Below are positions 53,314 to 60,561 of a DNA stretch of 64,000 bases, piece after piece (the stretch's first letter is position 1; each line of letters opens with the position of its first letter). The DNA is from an uncultured Barnesiella sp. (GTDB taxonomy: Bacteria; Bacteroidota; Bacteroidia; Bacteroidales; Barnesiellaceae_A): assembly GCA_944321085.1 (NCBI GenBank), contig CALUJY010000004.1, positions 62,001-126,000 of the forward strand, written 5' to 3'. Both the position numbers and the translations under genes were made by a program. Under the pieces are notes generated by a model, which ran no database searches, was not told the DNA's origin, and was given only the letters and a program-made list of their open reading frames with translations.

Positions 53314-54310
53314 TGCCGTTATGTTGTAAAAGTTGTTCTATTTCTTTTTTCTCTTTTGTGTAGTCTATTGTGTCGCAGCACTTTGTCAGCTCGTCCATCT
53401 GTTGTAGCAGCGAGGCAGCAAAGTGGCGGTAGGCCGGGGTGTCGCACCCTTTGAGAGGCTGGTGTCGCAGTCCTGTCGCTATTTTTTCACAGGCAGCCGC
53501 AAGGCCGGCGGTTTGCGGTGAGAAATATGCCTCGGCAAAACGCTCCCTGATGTATGTGACGGCAGCGGTCGAGGGGTGCGTCATGTCGTCGGCATAGAAA
53601 CGATAGTCGCGCAATTCGTCCATGACGATTTCGTATGCCGGAAAGTAACTGTACGTCTTCGGGTATCGTTGGCACAAGGCATCTGCAGCGAGCAGCAAGG
53701 CGGCTTTGCTCAGCTGGTTGGGATGTGCTCCGTCGCGCAGGTGTCGTATCGGGCTTACCGTGAGCAGTACGCGGCATTGTGGGGCATAGCTGTGCAGCAG
53801 CTTTGTGACAGCCTCCCAGCGGGCTATAATCTCGCTCGTTGCCATGCGGGTGCGCTCAAAGAGTTTCTCGGGTTGTTTATGGCAGTTAGCTACCGTCTCG
53901 CCGGTCTCTTTTAGCTTGTAGACGTAGGCCGTGCCCCATGTCACAATGAGCCTTTGGCAGCATGGCAACAGTCGGGCAGCTCTTTCGTAACTGCGGTTGA
54001 TGGCTTGCAGGGTAGCGTCGGCATCGCCGGCCGAGAAGCTGCCGTGGTGCATATAGCTATACCACAAATTACCGTCGTGGCGCAGTTCGCTCTTGACAAA
54101 AGGTCGGTTCTCGGCGAGTCGTTCTATGGCGCAGGCTATCGACTCGGGGTTATATAGCGTGCCGTAAGGGTTCAGGCATACATCGAATTTGCTCTCTTGC
54201 AAGTAGATGCCTATGTTGTCGGCAAAGCACGACCCCAACATCAGTATGGGCATGCCGTGCCGTACAAATCCTTTGTCTGTCGCCACTGTTACAGGCGTAG
54301 TCCATTTCAT
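53303..54310 (-). CDS. GSCFA domain protein
   Basis: 335 residues. The name-giving block is MLGSCFADNIG (about 26-36), followed by NPYGTLYNP (about 47-55), LIVTWGTAYVYK and a DMTHPS block near the end (about 258-263). The pattern of GSxF, N and DxxH is that of an SGNH-like esterase fold, but activity is not proven. Cytoplasmic by sequence. Starts the murF-alr transcript; a TACTTTTG element lies at 54340-54333 on the minus strand. Confidence 0.9.
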   Translation of the reverse strand: MKWTTPVTVATDKGFVRHGMPILMLGSCFADNIGIYLQESKFDVCLNPYGTLYNPESIACAIERLAENRPFVKSELRHDGNLWYSYMHHGSFSAGDADATLQAINRSYERAARLLPCCQRLIVTWGTAYVYKLKETGETVANCHKQPEKLFERTRMATSEIIARWEAVTKLLHSYAPQCRVLLTVSPIRHLRDGAHPNQLSKAALLLAADALCQRYPKTYSYFPAYEIVMDELRDYRFYADDMTHPSTAAVTYIRERFAEAYFSPQTAGLAAACEKIATGLRHQPLKGCDTPAYRHFAASLLQQMDELTKCCDTIDYTKEKKEIEQLLQHNGNEL

Positions 54311-54332
54311 GTCTTCGCGCGAGTTGATTGTT

Positions 54333-54340
54333 CAAAAGTA
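54333..54340 (-). promoter_or_regulatory. Putative -7 element of the GSCFA-murF-alr transcript
   Basis: TACTTTTG on the minus strand, 23 bases upstream of the GSCFA ATG. No TTTG at the right spacing was found. Confidence 0.45.
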
Positions 54341-54442
54341 GCGAAATTTTTTTTATCCGAGTGTGCCGTGTGGCTCTTTTTAATCTACTATAAGATTATG
54401 CGAAAACGCTATGGTAAAATAATATGGTAAAATTACCCGTTA

Positions 54443-54478
54443 TTACATGTAAAAATACCATTTTGAATATTATCTTTG
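54443..54478 (+). promoter_or_regulatory. Palindrome and -7 element upstream of the 141-aa gene
   Basis: TTACATGTAA (54443-54452) is a perfect 10-base palindrome about where a -33 element would be, and TATCTTTG (54471-54478) is a good -7 element 51 bases before the ATG at 54529. Just upstream, ATGGTAAAAT occurs twice (54411-54420 and 54424-54433) in an AT-rich stretch. This could be an operator overlapping the promoter. Confidence 0.45.
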
Positions 54479-54528
54479 CCCTGTCGGAACATCCGAAACA
54501 GATGTATAACATGAAAAACGGATAATTT

Positions 54529-54954
54529 ATGAAATTGTATTTCAAAAGCGACCGCGACCGTGACTTTCTCGCGGCTTATCACAAAGTGTTGCGCGATTTG
54601 GGCGATAAGGCTCCATACGTTTCGCGCGAAGAGATTATAGAACGTACCATTGCCGGGGGGGCACCTAAGTTCTATGTAACTTACGAGTTGGCAAGGCGCA
54701 ACATTTGCAGCATCTTGCAAGGGAAACCTTATCCCTGTAACAACTCGCTCAAACGCGAGATGTACCAAGAGTTGACTCGCCGCACCCTCGATTGCATGGA
54801 GCGTTACAAAAATCGTAAGAGTTTCAACGAGGCTTTGATGACGGTCTTGTCGGAGCATTCGGCGCCGCGTTTCTACATGACGATAAAGAGTGCGCGCAAC
54901 TTGCTTTCTCAGTTGCAACGTAAGGAACGGAACATGCAGCGCAGCCATCATTGA
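54529..54954 (+). CDS. Unrecognised 141-residue helical protein
   Basis: Basic, soluble, no signal peptide or membrane helix. Two similar halves each carry an F-Y-[VM]-T-[YI]-[EK]-[LS]-A-R-N pattern (PKFYVTYELARRNI at about 46-59 and PRFYMTIKSARNLL at about 112-125), which points to an internal duplication of a small helical module. Own promoter-like region. Followed after 112 bases by another unrecognised gene on the same strand. Function not assigned. Confidence 0.7.
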   Translation: MKLYFKSDRDRDFLAAYHKVLRDLGDKAPYVSREEIIERTIAGGAPKFYVTYELARRNICSILQGKPYPCNNSLKREMYQELTRRTLDCMERYKNRKSFNEALMTVLSEHSAPRFYMTIKSARNLLSQLQRKERNMQRSHH

Positions 54955-55066
54955 AGCTCCGCATGGTGGGGTGTAAGGAGGGGTATTACGGCAAGTTTTC
55001 GCAGTAACCTTTTATTTCCCTTTATTAGTCAATCTGTTTTTTTGAAGAAATATAATTTATGGCAAT

Positions 55067-55552
55067 ATGAAAAAGATAAAACACGAAATAGTTTTGATAG
55101 CCGTCTGCTTCGAGGATGTTATGCACGAGGCTTTGGTTGAGAGTTCCTATTTGGCAGCTTCCATGACTGCCCTGACACAACCTGCACCGCAGATGTCGTC
55201 GTTGATTGTGACAGCCGACGAGGCGCCTTTGGTACGCCGTGCTTGTGAGGAGGCTTATGCTGCTATCTTGCCGCAGTTGTCGGCCTATGCCGCCGATGGC
55301 AGTAAAGTGAGCGATGAAGGATTATTATTTGCATTGTGTTTGCCCGTAAAACGTCATGAGGACATCGACGCCTTGTTGTTGCACGAGTTGCGCCGTGCCG
55401 TTGTCTCGTATGTATTGAGCCGGTGGTATGAGGGGAAAGCCGTTGCGCTTGCTGCCGACGCTCTGCATCGTTACGAAGCATCCGTATCGATGGTTTTGCA
55501 TGACATCCGTTTGTCGAATGAGACTGCGCGGCGCCCTGTAAGTTATTTCTGA
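55067..55552 (+). CDS. Unrecognised 161-residue protein
   Basis: Ala/Leu-rich, mostly helical, no signal peptide or clear membrane helix. Segments: KHEIVLIAVCFEDVMHEALVES (strand-like start), VTADEAPLVRRACEEAY, RHEDIDALLLHELRRAVVSYVLSRWYEGKA. Starts with MKKIK and an A-rich upstream region typical of real starts. Its last 10 bases overlap the end of the convergent glycosyltransferase gene. Function not assigned. Confidence 0.6.
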   Translation: MKKIKHEIVLIAVCFEDVMHEALVESSYLAASMTALTQPAPQMSSLIVTADEAPLVRRACEEAYAAILPQLSAYAADGSKVSDEGLLFALCLPVKRHEDIDALLLHELRRAVVSYVLSRWYEGKAVALAADALHRYEASVSMVLHDIRLSNETARRPVSYF

Positions 55553-56382
55553 CGAAGGCGCACCTTGCGATGCAGCAGGTGGTAGACAAAATTGGGCATG
55601 ATACCTACCAAGATGGGGCGGAGCAGAGCGATGCGCGAGTAGAACGGCAGTCGCAGCAACTTGTGGGCAGCCCTGAAAGTGTACACTTCGTTCATGCGGT
55701 TTTGCCACGTACGGCGTTTGTATGAGGCGGCATTGTCGCAAATACGGTAGAGTACCTCTTGCAGGTTATATCCCCTGTATCCGGCGGTATAGAGGCGTGC
55801 CAGCATATAGTAATCTTCCACCCTTTTCATTCGTGGATGGCTGCCATAGCCGCCTATTGCCGTGAGCGCGTCGCGGCGTATCATACATGTGGCATGCAGG
55901 TGAGGAATGCTGTATGCAAAATCTTTCGGGCGGGGAACCTCCTTTTTGCGCAGAATGCCGAAGTCGCCCTGTTCGTCGAAGAAAGAGGCCGCACAACCCA
56001 CAAGGGCATACTGCGGGTGCTCATCGAGAAATGCCGCCTCGCGTGCGAGGCGGTGGGACAGCGACACATCGTCGCTGTCCATAATGGCGATGTATGTGCC
56101 TCTCGCCGCTGCAATGCAGCGGTTCAGCACAATATTGTATCCCATATTTTCGGTATTGCGCAAGAGTTTGATGCGGGAATCTTTCCACGCAAATTCTTGC
56201 GCAATGCTATATGTATCGTCGGTAGAGCAATCGTCGCACAAAAGCAGTTCCCAATCGTCGTAGCTCTGTTGGAGAATCGACTCTATCGCTTCGGGTAAAG
56301 TCGTGGCACAGTTGTATATGCCCATGACTACTGATACGCGGGGAGCAGTTTGTGTCGATGCGTTTCCTACTTTCGTAAGCAT
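55543..56382 (-). CDS. Family 2 glycosyltransferase
   Basis: 279 residues from the ATG at 56382; a longer frame to 56487 adds a Cys-rich segment unlike the family and is rejected. GT-A fold: VSVVMGIYNCATTLPEAIESIL at the start, DDCSTDDT, metal-binding IMDSDDVSLSHRL, and acceptor-side VEDYYMLARLY. Transfers a sugar from a nucleotide sugar for a surface polysaccharide; specificity unknown. Overlaps the flippase gene by 16 bases. Confidence 0.9.
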   Translation of the reverse strand: MLTKVGNASTQTAPRVSVVMGIYNCATTLPEAIESILQQSYDDWELLLCDDCSTDDTYSIAQEFAWKDSRIKLLRNTENMGYNIVLNRCIAAARGTYIAIMDSDDVSLSHRLAREAAFLDEHPQYALVGCAASFFDEQGDFGILRKKEVPRPKDFAYSIPHLHATCMIRRDALTAIGGYGSHPRMKRVEDYYMLARLYTAGYRGYNLQEVLYRICDNAASYKRRTWQNRMNEVYTFRAAHKLLRLPFYSRIALLRPILVGIMPNFVYHLLHRKVRLRQK

Positions 56383-57869
56383 AATGTCCTTAGTTTCTCT
56401 CTTTCTTCGCGGGTCAAAGCGACTGAATATATCGCAACAGCATATATAAGCGCATAAGCCACACAGCCGGCAGCAAGGAGTGCCCAATTACGAGGCAGTG
56501 CAATCATTTCCCATGCCATATGTCCTATGGCCGCCGTCGATATCGTGACGATGGTGATACGCATATATACCGCTTTGAAATATCGGCCGGTTTCGAGTCC
56601 CAGTTTCTTACGGTAATATATATTATCGGCGATGGTGGCGAGTATGGTGCCGCAGCATAAGGCTGAGGCCATCCCTTCGATCCCCCAATGCCGAGAAGCA
56701 TAATATGATGTTATAGCGGCGGCAAAGATACATATAAAATTGATAACCGATAGTGTTTTCACCTTCCCTCGTGCTTCAAGCAGCGAATTTCCGTAGTCTC
56801 CCGTAAGTTGTACCGTCCACGAAGCCATGATACCGAGCGCAATAGGGTAGGCTTGTCCGTATGTGTCTCCTGCCCATAACCGTACGAACGTGTCGCCGAA
56901 TACGGCGAATCCTCCTAAGATGAAAGCTTGTGGTAATAATACCATCCTGCTTATTCGTATCATTTCGTCTGTCACTTCCCGCGGGTTGGCACGGACGTGT
57001 ATCGTATGGGTCGCTTGGGGCATAAGCATGCGGTTGATGGTTTCGGCAAAATAGCCGTACATGCTCCCCAGCAATATACCTATTCCTGCTATGCCAACGG
57101 CTCCCGTGCCGTGAGTCATACCGGCGACGATTTGCCCCGAATTCCACTGAAAAGCTGCTGTGGCTTGGTATATGGCTATCCAGAAGGCGTACGATAAAAT
57201 TTGTTTCATGGGAGCGTTTGTCGCTTGTCGCAACGATGGCAGCGAGATGCGGCGGCGCACGTAAAATCCCGTAGCTATCGCCACGCCTATGTTGAGTGCG
57301 GCATCGACGCATATCAGAGCCAGAGCTTTCTCGCCTTGCCACAGCAATACGCCTATGCACACGGCTCGCAGTATATACTTCACCGGTTGTATGCCACGCG
57401 GAAAAGCAAAGTAGCCGCATCCGTTACAAATGGCCGTGAATACGTTGCCCGGGATGATGATGGCTTGTGTTAGGGTAATGACAACTATCATCAGGCGTAT
57501 CGAAGCCAGCTCATCGGGACGGAAGTGCATCCCCCACAATTCCGGTGCGAAAAGGTATAGCAGGGCACCGGCGGCGAGCAAGGCGGCGGCAAGCAGCACG
57601 TAGAGCCGCAAGACGGCAGCGAGATATGCCCGTAATCCCTCTTTATCGTCGCATTCGCGGTAATAAGCCACGTAGCGGGTAGTCGTTTTGCCTAAGCCGA
57701 AGTCGAGCAATGTCAGGTAAGGAATGATGGCTCCCGCAAGAAGATACAAACCGTATTGCGAGGGACCCAGACAGCGTATGATAAAGGGCGTAAGCACCAA
57801 TCCTATTGCATTTACCAGCAATAGGTTCAGGTAGTTATAGGTTGCACCTTTACGCATTTCGTTTCCCAT
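56367..57869 (-). CDS. Polysaccharide flippase (Wzx-like, MATE/MVF superfamily)
   Basis: 500 residues with 12-14 membrane helices. The start (YNYLNLLLVNAIGLVLTPFIIRCLGPSQYGLYLLAGAI) is the classic entry helix pair of polysaccharide-biosynthesis flippases. Moves lipid-linked oligosaccharide across the inner membrane. Followed by a glycosyltransferase with overlapping ends, but no polymerase, initiating transferase or nucleotide-sugar genes are near, so the pair is a small isolated module. Confidence 0.88.
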   Translation of the reverse strand: MGNEMRKGATYNYLNLLLVNAIGLVLTPFIIRCLGPSQYGLYLLAGAIIPYLTLLDFGLGKTTTRYVAYYRECDDKEGLRAYLAAVLRLYVLLAAALLAAGALLYLFAPELWGMHFRPDELASIRLMIVVITLTQAIIIPGNVFTAICNGCGYFAFPRGIQPVKYILRAVCIGVLLWQGEKALALICVDAALNIGVAIATGFYVRRRISLPSLRQATNAPMKQILSYAFWIAIYQATAAFQWNSGQIVAGMTHGTGAVGIAGIGILLGSMYGYFAETINRMLMPQATHTIHVRANPREVTDEMIRISRMVLLPQAFILGGFAVFGDTFVRLWAGDTYGQAYPIALGIMASWTVQLTGDYGNSLLEARGKVKTLSVINFICIFAAAITSYYASRHWGIEGMASALCCGTILATIADNIYYRKKLGLETGRYFKAVYMRITIVTISTAAIGHMAWEMIALPRNWALLAAGCVAYALIYAVAIYSVALTREEREKLRTLCLRK

Positions 57870-58004
57870 GGTTCTCTCTGCGTATGCCTAAGTGTCCGCA
57901 CCTGTGGTAGTCATTCTGTTGCCTGCATAGAATGTATGAGGCGTAGCATCTTTACCCTCTCAGGGTGCTGTTCGCACGAGCGTTTATTCCCGACAGATTC
58001 GGGT

Positions 58005-58049
58005 TAAATAAAATAAGGTGTGCCACATCGGAAAATCAGGTGACACACC
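58005..58049 (-). terminator. Intrinsic terminator of the SlyD-like gene
   Basis: Stem GGTGTG-C-CAC (58017-58026) / GTG-A-CACACC (58040-58049), read on the minus strand followed by TTATTTTATTTA. Located 52 bases after the SlyD-like stop. Confidence 0.75.
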
Positions 58050-58101
58050 CCTTTGTTATAATGTGATGAAGTAATGAATTCCTTGGGGCTTTACGCCCGT
58101 A

Positions 58102-58677
58102 TCAGCATTCGTGGCTGCCGCAACCTCCGCAACAACCGTCGTCGCAACCTCCGTGGTCATGACCGCCGCAGCCGCTGCAACATCCGCAGGTGTGGGGCGG
58201 ATTCAATTCCTCTTCCGTAGCGTCGCGCACCAACAGCACTTCACCTTTGTAGTGCAGGTTCTCTCCTGCCAGCGGGTGGTTGAAGTCTATGGTCACGCCA
58301 TCTTGCGCCACCATCAGAACCAAACCATACACCAAAGCTCCGTCGGTAGTGCGCATGGGGAGTGTGGCGCCCGATTTCACATGGCTGTCGAGTTCTCCTT
58401 CGGGGGTGAGGAAGAGACTGCGGTCGAGTTTCATGATATGGTTTTCGTTGCGCATCCCGAAGGCTTGCTCAGCGGGTATCGTAAAGTCGAATTTATCGCC
58501 GGGCTGCAAGCCTTCTATCTTCTCCATAAATATGGGGAGTACGGCCTCGTCTACACCAAACACAAATCTTTCGGGCTCGCCTTCGGGAGTACTCATCATC
58601 AACTCTTCGGGGTTGCCGTCGGTATAGGCATACAATTCATATTGCAGCTCGACCCATTTACCTGTTTCTATTTTCAT
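58102..58677 (-). CDS. FKBP-type peptidyl-prolyl isomerase, SlyD-like
   Basis: 191 residues from the ATG at 58677 (preceded by CGAT); a longer frame to 58764 is rejected. FKBP core with inserted flap domain (about 5-155: VFGVDEAVLPIFMEKIEGLQPGDKFDF and FNHPLAGENLHYKGEVL, the SlyD signature). The last 30 residues are a Cys/Gly/His tail (CGCCSGCGGHDHGG..., ten Cys and three His), like the nickel-binding tail of SlyD. Folding helper and possible metal store in the cytoplasm. Follows the DUF4919 gene. Confidence 0.92.
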   Translation of the reverse strand: MKIETGKWVELQYELYAYTDGNPEELMMSTPEGEPERFVFGVDEAVLPIFMEKIEGLQPGDKFDFTIPAEQAFGMRNENHIMKLDRSLFLTPEGELDSHVKSGATLPMRTTDGALVYGLVLMVAQDGVTIDFNHPLAGENLHYKGEVLLVRDATEEELNPPHTCGCCSGCGGHDHGGCDDGCCGGCGSHEC

Positions 58678-58711
58678 ATCGTTATTTTTGATTGGTTTAT
58701 AAATATATTGC

Positions 58712-59455
58712 TTACTCTTCGTAGCGGTATTTCCGGTCGAAGGTATCGAGGATATAGTGTACATTGAAGTAATAGCCCTCTATTTTCAAGGGATTCTTGT
58801 CAACCTCTACATAGTCGTAGTATGGTTCTACGAAGACAAAATCTTTACCCGTAAGCCCCAGCCTGTTCAGTATGTTATATTCGTGTACTGGCGATATGAC
58901 ATACCACGCCGTCTCGGGTGCTTTCCCGTCGCCGGTAGAGAGAATGGCCTGTATGAGGTGGTTCATGCGAAATTCCCATACGGCAGCATCCTTATACTTG
59001 TTTTGTTCTTTCAGGGCATAAATGAGGAAATTCATCTGCCGTAGGTCGAAAGGGTCGTCGGCAAGCGTGAGCAGGGCAAACTTTACGATGTTCTCGCATT
59101 CGCCTACGCTATGTTTGGTTTGCTTGTAGAGGCGGTCTAATTGGTGGGAATATTCCGATTTGCGGTAAGGATTATAATCCTCTTGGAAGACATATCCCAA
59201 ATAGTAGTAGCGAAACTCTTCGTGCGTCATCGTGGTATCTTTCGAGTTGTACTTTCGCACTAAATTGGGGTAGTAGAACGGTGACGCCGGGTCGTTCACG
59301 GCCTTTTTTATCTTGGCGAAGTCGGGTATTTGCATCTCGGGCAGTTTCTGCGCCTCTACGCAATTCCACGCAACGAGTGCGAGGCATACGGCAAGTACGC
59401 GGCTTGGCAAAACTCTTATAATATGATCGATATATTGTTTTATTACATTAGTCAT
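58712..59455 (-). CDS. DUF4919 family protein
   Basis: 247 residues. N-terminal hydrophobic segment (about 14-34) likely a signal peptide ending VEAQ, then an alpha-helical domain with SPFYYPNLVRKYNSKDTTMTHEEFRYYYLGY and FDLRQMNFLIYAL typical of DUF4919, and a C-terminal YYFNVHYILDTFDR. Predicted periplasmic. Function unknown. A TATCTTTG -7 element lies on the minus strand at 59586-59579. Followed by the SlyD-like gene after 34 bases. Confidence 0.8.
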   Translation of the reverse strand: MTNVIKQYIDHIIRVLPSRVLAVCLALVAWNCVEAQKLPEMQIPDFAKIKKAVNDPASPFYYPNLVRKYNSKDTTMTHEEFRYYYLGYVFQEDYNPYRKSEYSHQLDRLYKQTKHSVGECENIVKFALLTLADDPFDLRQMNFLIYALKEQNKYKDAAVWEFRMNHLIQAILSTGDGKAPETAWYVISPVHEYNILNRLGLTGKDFVFVEPYYDYVEVDKNPLKIEGYYFNVHYILDTFDRKYRYEE

Positions 59456-59578
59456 GGTTGTATAAGTATATAGATAGACGGCTTTTCAGCCAACGTACAA
59501 TCTGTTGCGCATTGTGTCGCAACAAGTGATTGGGGCGGAAACGGAGCTTTGGTAGCCCATTGTTTCGCTATATCTATG

Positions 59579-59586
59579 CAAAGATA
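59579..59586 (-). promoter_or_regulatory. Putative -7 element of the DUF4919-SlyD transcript
   Basis: TATCTTTG on the minus strand, 124 bases upstream of the DUF4919 ATG. No TTTG at the right spacing found. Confidence 0.45.
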
Positions 59587-59661
59587 CAAAACTTATCTGT
59601 TTTGGCAGGTAATTTATAGGTTAATTCGTCGTATAAGTTATGGTCGTGTGTGGTTGTTGCA

Positions 59662-60138
59662 TTATAGGCTGCATAGTGTGACACCCAGCATGCCGCCGCA
59701 TACCAGCAGTTTGATGCCTGTCCCGGCAAAGAAAGAGAGAAACGAGCCCCATGCCGCATGGGTTGCCCGCTTGAAGTCGTTGGCTCCCATGATGAGTTCT
59801 CCTATCAAAGCCCCTATAAACGGACACAACAGCGGGCCTGCCGGCCAAGGCAGGAACATACCTACGATAAGGCCTACTACCGCACCCCAACTGCCGCCGT
59901 TGCTGCCGCCGAATCGGCGTGTCATCCACGGTGTAAGGAAAAAGTCTATGACACATACCACGACGGTTACTATTCCCCACACGATGAGCGACGTCGTGCT
60001 CAGGTGCGCATAACCGCTCCATTGCATCAACAACATGCCTGCATAGCTGAGTGGCGGCCCCGGCAGCATAGGCAGAATGCACCCTGCAAAGCCGGCCACG
60101 AAACATATCACCGAGAGAATAAGCAACGCTATTTCCAT
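59662..60138 (-). CDS. DUF456 family membrane protein
   Basis: 158 residues, with about four hydrophobic segments and the glycine-rich GCILPMLPGPPLSYAGMLL start and GLIVGMFLPWPAGPLLCPFIGALIGEL repeat that mark DUF456. Inner-membrane, function unknown. TATTTTTG on the minus strand at 60171-60164 is a possible -7 element. Confidence 0.9.
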   Translation of the reverse strand: MEIALLILSVICFVAGFAGCILPMLPGPPLSYAGMLLMQWSGYAHLSTTSLIVWGIVTVVVCVIDFFLTPWMTRRFGGSNGGSWGAVVGLIVGMFLPWPAGPLLCPFIGALIGELIMGANDFKRATHAAWGSFLSFFAGTGIKLLVCGGMLGVTLCSL

Positions 60139-60561
60139 TGTCTCATATCAGTTTTCTCTATTGCAAAAATATATTTTTCTTTCTTTTTTCGGCCGCTCTA
60201 TTGCAGATTATAACTTTTGTTTTCCTTCGTTTTAGTGTGTATATATGCCCGTTCTCTTTGCGTAATACAGGAAAGTCGCTTTGAAGGCATCTGTCTCCCG
60301 GCATCTCTATGCCGTGTAAGCAAGTTGCGGGCTTGCCTTGTCTTTCCGATTTCACGCTCCTTTCATTAGCGGGGATTATTCTTTACGGCTCTGCGTGATA
60401 CGCTGGTTTACAATACGGTATAATCCTATTATATTGTATAGTGTGCTTTCCGCATCTCTCCATCCGTAACCGAAATATAACTTTTTTGATACCATGCAGT
60501 AACTCGTTTGATACGGCGATGTAACATGCCCCCCATAATTTTGCGGCGTGAAAAGATGATT
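60139..60561. other. Control region between DUF456 and the second TonB receptor
   Basis: 423 bases without a gene. It contains a possible structured RNA: outer arms GGAAAG (60270-60275) and CTTTCC (60342-60347) enclosing hairpin CGGCAT-CTCT-ATGCCG (60299-60314) and hairpin GCAAG (60320-60324) / CTTGC (60332-60336). TAATTTTG at 60536-60543 is a -7 candidate just before the receptor ATG. No known riboswitch pattern was recognised. Confidence 0.4.
60536..60543 (+). promoter_or_regulatory. Putative -7 element of the second TonB receptor
   Basis: TAATTTTG, 19 bases before the ATG at 60562. TTTG occurs at 60507-60510, 25 bases upstream, longer than the usual spacing. Confidence 0.45.

Noticed and set aside
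56383..56487. N-terminal extension of the glycosyltransferase
   Set aside because: The extra residues are Cys-rich (GTPCCRLCGLC...), lie entirely within the flippase gene, and precede the standard start of the GT2 fold.
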